From Candidatus Chloroheliaceae bacterium (lineage in GTDB: Bacteria; Chloroflexota; Chloroflexia; Chloroheliales; Chloroheliaceae): a DNA stretch of 64,000 bases. How positions within the stretch are numbered: position 1 is the stretch's first letter; each line of letters starts with the position of its first letter. The notes under the pieces are model-generated. The model was not told the DNA's origin. It saw only the letters and a list, made by a program, of their open reading frames with translations, and made no database searches. The position numbers and the translations under genes were made by a program. The DNA lies in contig JACAUC010000001.1 of assembly GCA_013390945.1 (NCBI GenBank), positions 1 to 64,000 of the forward strand. Reading direction: 5' to 3'. Of the stretch, positions 62,519 through 64,000 are shown in pieces.

Positions 62519-64000
62519 ATGGATAGCAAGAGAAATCAAATAAATCCGTCAACTGTTTTTGTAGTCAGCGGTGGTGCCAGAGGTGTCACCGCTAAATGCG
62601 TTATTCAGTTGGCGCGACATTACCACTGCAAATTTATTTTGTTGGGACGCTCCCCGGTAGCTAAAGTTGAGCCAGCTTGGGCCGCACCGGATCTGACCGA
62701 ACCTCAATTGAAAAAGCGGATTATGGAACACCTCACCGCTCAAGGTGAGAAGCCTCTACCCGTAAAAGTGCAGAAGTTATTGAACGCTTTTTTAGCCAGT
62801 AGCGAAATCAAGCAAACCTTAGATGCGGTTGCCGAAGCCGGGGGGCAGGCTGAATATCTCAGTGTGGACATTACCGACAGAATAGCGTTGCAACAAAAGT
62901 TGGCTGAAGCAGTACAACGCACTGGACTAATCACCGGGATTATTCACGGGGCCGGAAACTTGGCGGATAAGCTGATTGAGTATAAGTCGTCAGAAGATTT
63001 TGAAACGGTCTACTCGGCTAAAGTTACTGGCCTGAAAAATCTGCTTAGTGCTATTTCGGTTAGCCAACTAAACTACCTAGTTCTCTTTTCCTCGGCGGCG
63101 GGTTTCTTTGGTAATGCAGGTCAGGCCGACTATGCCATTGCCAATGAGATACTCAACAAGACGGCCTATCTGGTTAAGCAGCAGTATCCCGCTTGCCATG
63201 TCGTTTCGCTGAATTGGGGGCCATGGGATGGTGGAATGGTGACACCTGCGCTAAAAGAGTTTTTTGCCAAACGCAACATTGAGATTATTCCCATCGAAGC
63301 CGGGGCTAACCGACTAGTGGCCGAACTCTCCCCCGACAATCAGGAGATAGTGCAGGTCTTGATGGGAAGTTCAATGGATACGGGCGAAGTGCAATTTGAC
63401 CCCGAACTCCGCACCTTTAACTTGCGCCGGACGCTGACGTTGGAAGGCAATCCATTTCTGTACGATCATCGGATTGGCGGTAATCCCGTTTTACCTGCAA
63501 TCTGCGTTATCAATTGGGTGGCTAACGCTGCCGAACAACTTTGCCCCGGCTATAAATTTTTCAGTACCGAAAAGAGCCGGGTCTTGAAAGGGGTAGTTTT
63601 TGATAATTTGCAGGCCAGCGAATATAACCTAGAACTAAAAGAAATTGCCAAAAATGCAGATGAAATTCTCTTTGATGGGACAATCACCAGTAAGAACGAC
63701 AAAGGTAAGCTTTTCTACCATTACAACATCCAGCTAAAACTTCTACGTCAGATTCCAGTGCCGCCACCCTATACTGGATTTGAACCCCGGTTTGACCAAG
63801 CGGTACTGCCCGGCGATGTCCTCTATCAAACCGGTGTTCTGTTCCATGGCCCTAGTTTTCAGGGAGTACGCCAAGTCTTGAATATCAGCCCTGACAAGAT
63901 GACTACCGAATGTTTCTTGCCAGCCGTTCCTGAGAGGGTACAAGGACAATTTCCGGTACAAACCTTTAATCCTTATGCGGTGGATGTTCAGCTTCAGTGC
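62519..64000 (+). CDS. Ketoreductase-dehydratase part of the synthase, running off the right edge
   Basis: This is an open frame from ATG 62519 to the window end, 494 codons with no stop. A catalytic ketoreductase half begins at about residue 13: NADP loop VVSGGARGVTA and the active-site pattern SSAAGFFGNAGQADYAIAN with Ser and Tyr. A hot-dog dehydratase follows with His in DHRIGGNPVLPA, the HxxxGxxxxP pattern. In PfaA these domains are fused to the previous protein; here the preceding frame stops at 62513 and another stop, TAG 62516-62518, directly precedes this ATG. GATAG-rich repeats cover the junction. It is either a true two-gene split or a frameshift. Confidence 0.85.
   Translation, partial: MDSKRNQINPSTVFVVSGGARGVTAKCVIQLARHYHCKFILLGRSPVAKVEPAWAAPDLTEPQLKKRIMEHLTAQGEKPLPVKVQKLLNAFLASSEIKQTLDAVAEAGGQAEYLSVDITDRIALQQKLAEAVQRTGLITGIIHGAGNLADKLIEYKSSEDFETVYSAKVTGLKNLLSAISVSQLNYLVLFSSAAGFFGNAGQADYAIANEILNKTAYLVKQQYPACHVVSLNWGPWDGGMVTPALKEFFAKRNIEIIPIEAGANRLVAELSPDNQEIVQVLMGSSMDTGEVQFDPELRTFNLRRTLTLEGNPFLYDHRIGGNPVLPAICVINWVANAAEQLCPGYKFFSTEKSRVLKGVVFDNLQASEYNLELKEIAKNADEILFDGTITSKNDKGKLFYHYNIQLKLLRQIPVPPPYTGFEPRFDQAVLPGDVLYQTGVLFHGPSFQGVRQVLNISPDKMTTECFLPAVPERVQGQFPVQTFNPYAVDVQLQC

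Overview
The window is a bacterial chromosomal segment. It carries a CIRCE-controlled groES-groEL operon, an OmpR-type two-component pair, argJ, a tRNA-Gln and a PfaA/HglE-type iterative fatty-acid/polyketide synthase. Start codons are ATG, GTG and TTG with Shine-Dalgarno sites, and there are no introns. A Chloroflexota-like or other terrestrial multi-system bacterium is plausible, but nothing here fixes the phylum, so the assignment is low confidence.

Layout. (1) 788-22598, plus strand: a ten-gene, tightly packed defence operon. Genes 1-8 match the restriction arm of the Dpd 7-deazaguanine DNA-modification system in the order dpdE-F-G-H-I-J-K-D. It is followed by an AddAB-like pair, a UvrD-type helicase and an Fe-S PD-(D/E)XK nuclease. 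(2) 22753-29068, minus strand: a second transcription unit, HTH regulator - DpdG-like - DpdH-like ATPase - YaaA/DUF6884-like domain fused to a DpdA-type transglycosylase. A second, shorter DpdA-like transglycosylase is divergent at 29147-30067. Together these look like a doubled or hybrid Dpd system. No dpdB and no preQ0-synthesis genes are visible. (3) 30123-31682: two XRE regulators around 900 bp of non-coding DNA rich in promoter-like, hairpin and palindromic structure. (4) 31713-36343: an operon of a GHKL-like ATPase, a NurA-like nuclease, a small possibly HAS-barrel protein and a HerA-like ATPase. I do not recognise this set as a named system. Its last gene has lost 10 codons to a 1055-bp insertion sequence (36341-37395) whose 5-bp target duplication is visible. 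A scrap of a second herA lies at 44206-44428.

(5) 37434-52437: a remnant DNA methylase with two perfect inverted repeats, the two-component system, groESL, a two-gene ABC exporter with a degenerate CIRCE in front of it, a histidine phosphatase, argJ, a PNK-like kinase, and a 1699-residue membrane protein made of two CHAT-TPR units of which the second has lost both catalytic residues. (6) 52576-56505: tRNA-Gln, a single-chain restriction-modification enzyme and a tyrosine-recombinase remnant, resembling an island integrated at a tRNA. (7) 56595-64000: promoter and genes for the PfaA/HglE-like synthase (KS-AT-three ACPs, then KR-DH in a separate reading frame running off the window).

In the Dpd paradigm (Salmonella Montevideo) DpdA inserts preQ0 into DNA, DpdC converts it, and DpdD-K restrict unmodified DNA. 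Here the transglycosylases would supply the mark and the E-K/D helicases, ATPases and PLD protein the restriction. The extra helicase-nuclease pair and the extra G/H pair have no established role. All functional statements are from reading the sequence; no database search was run.
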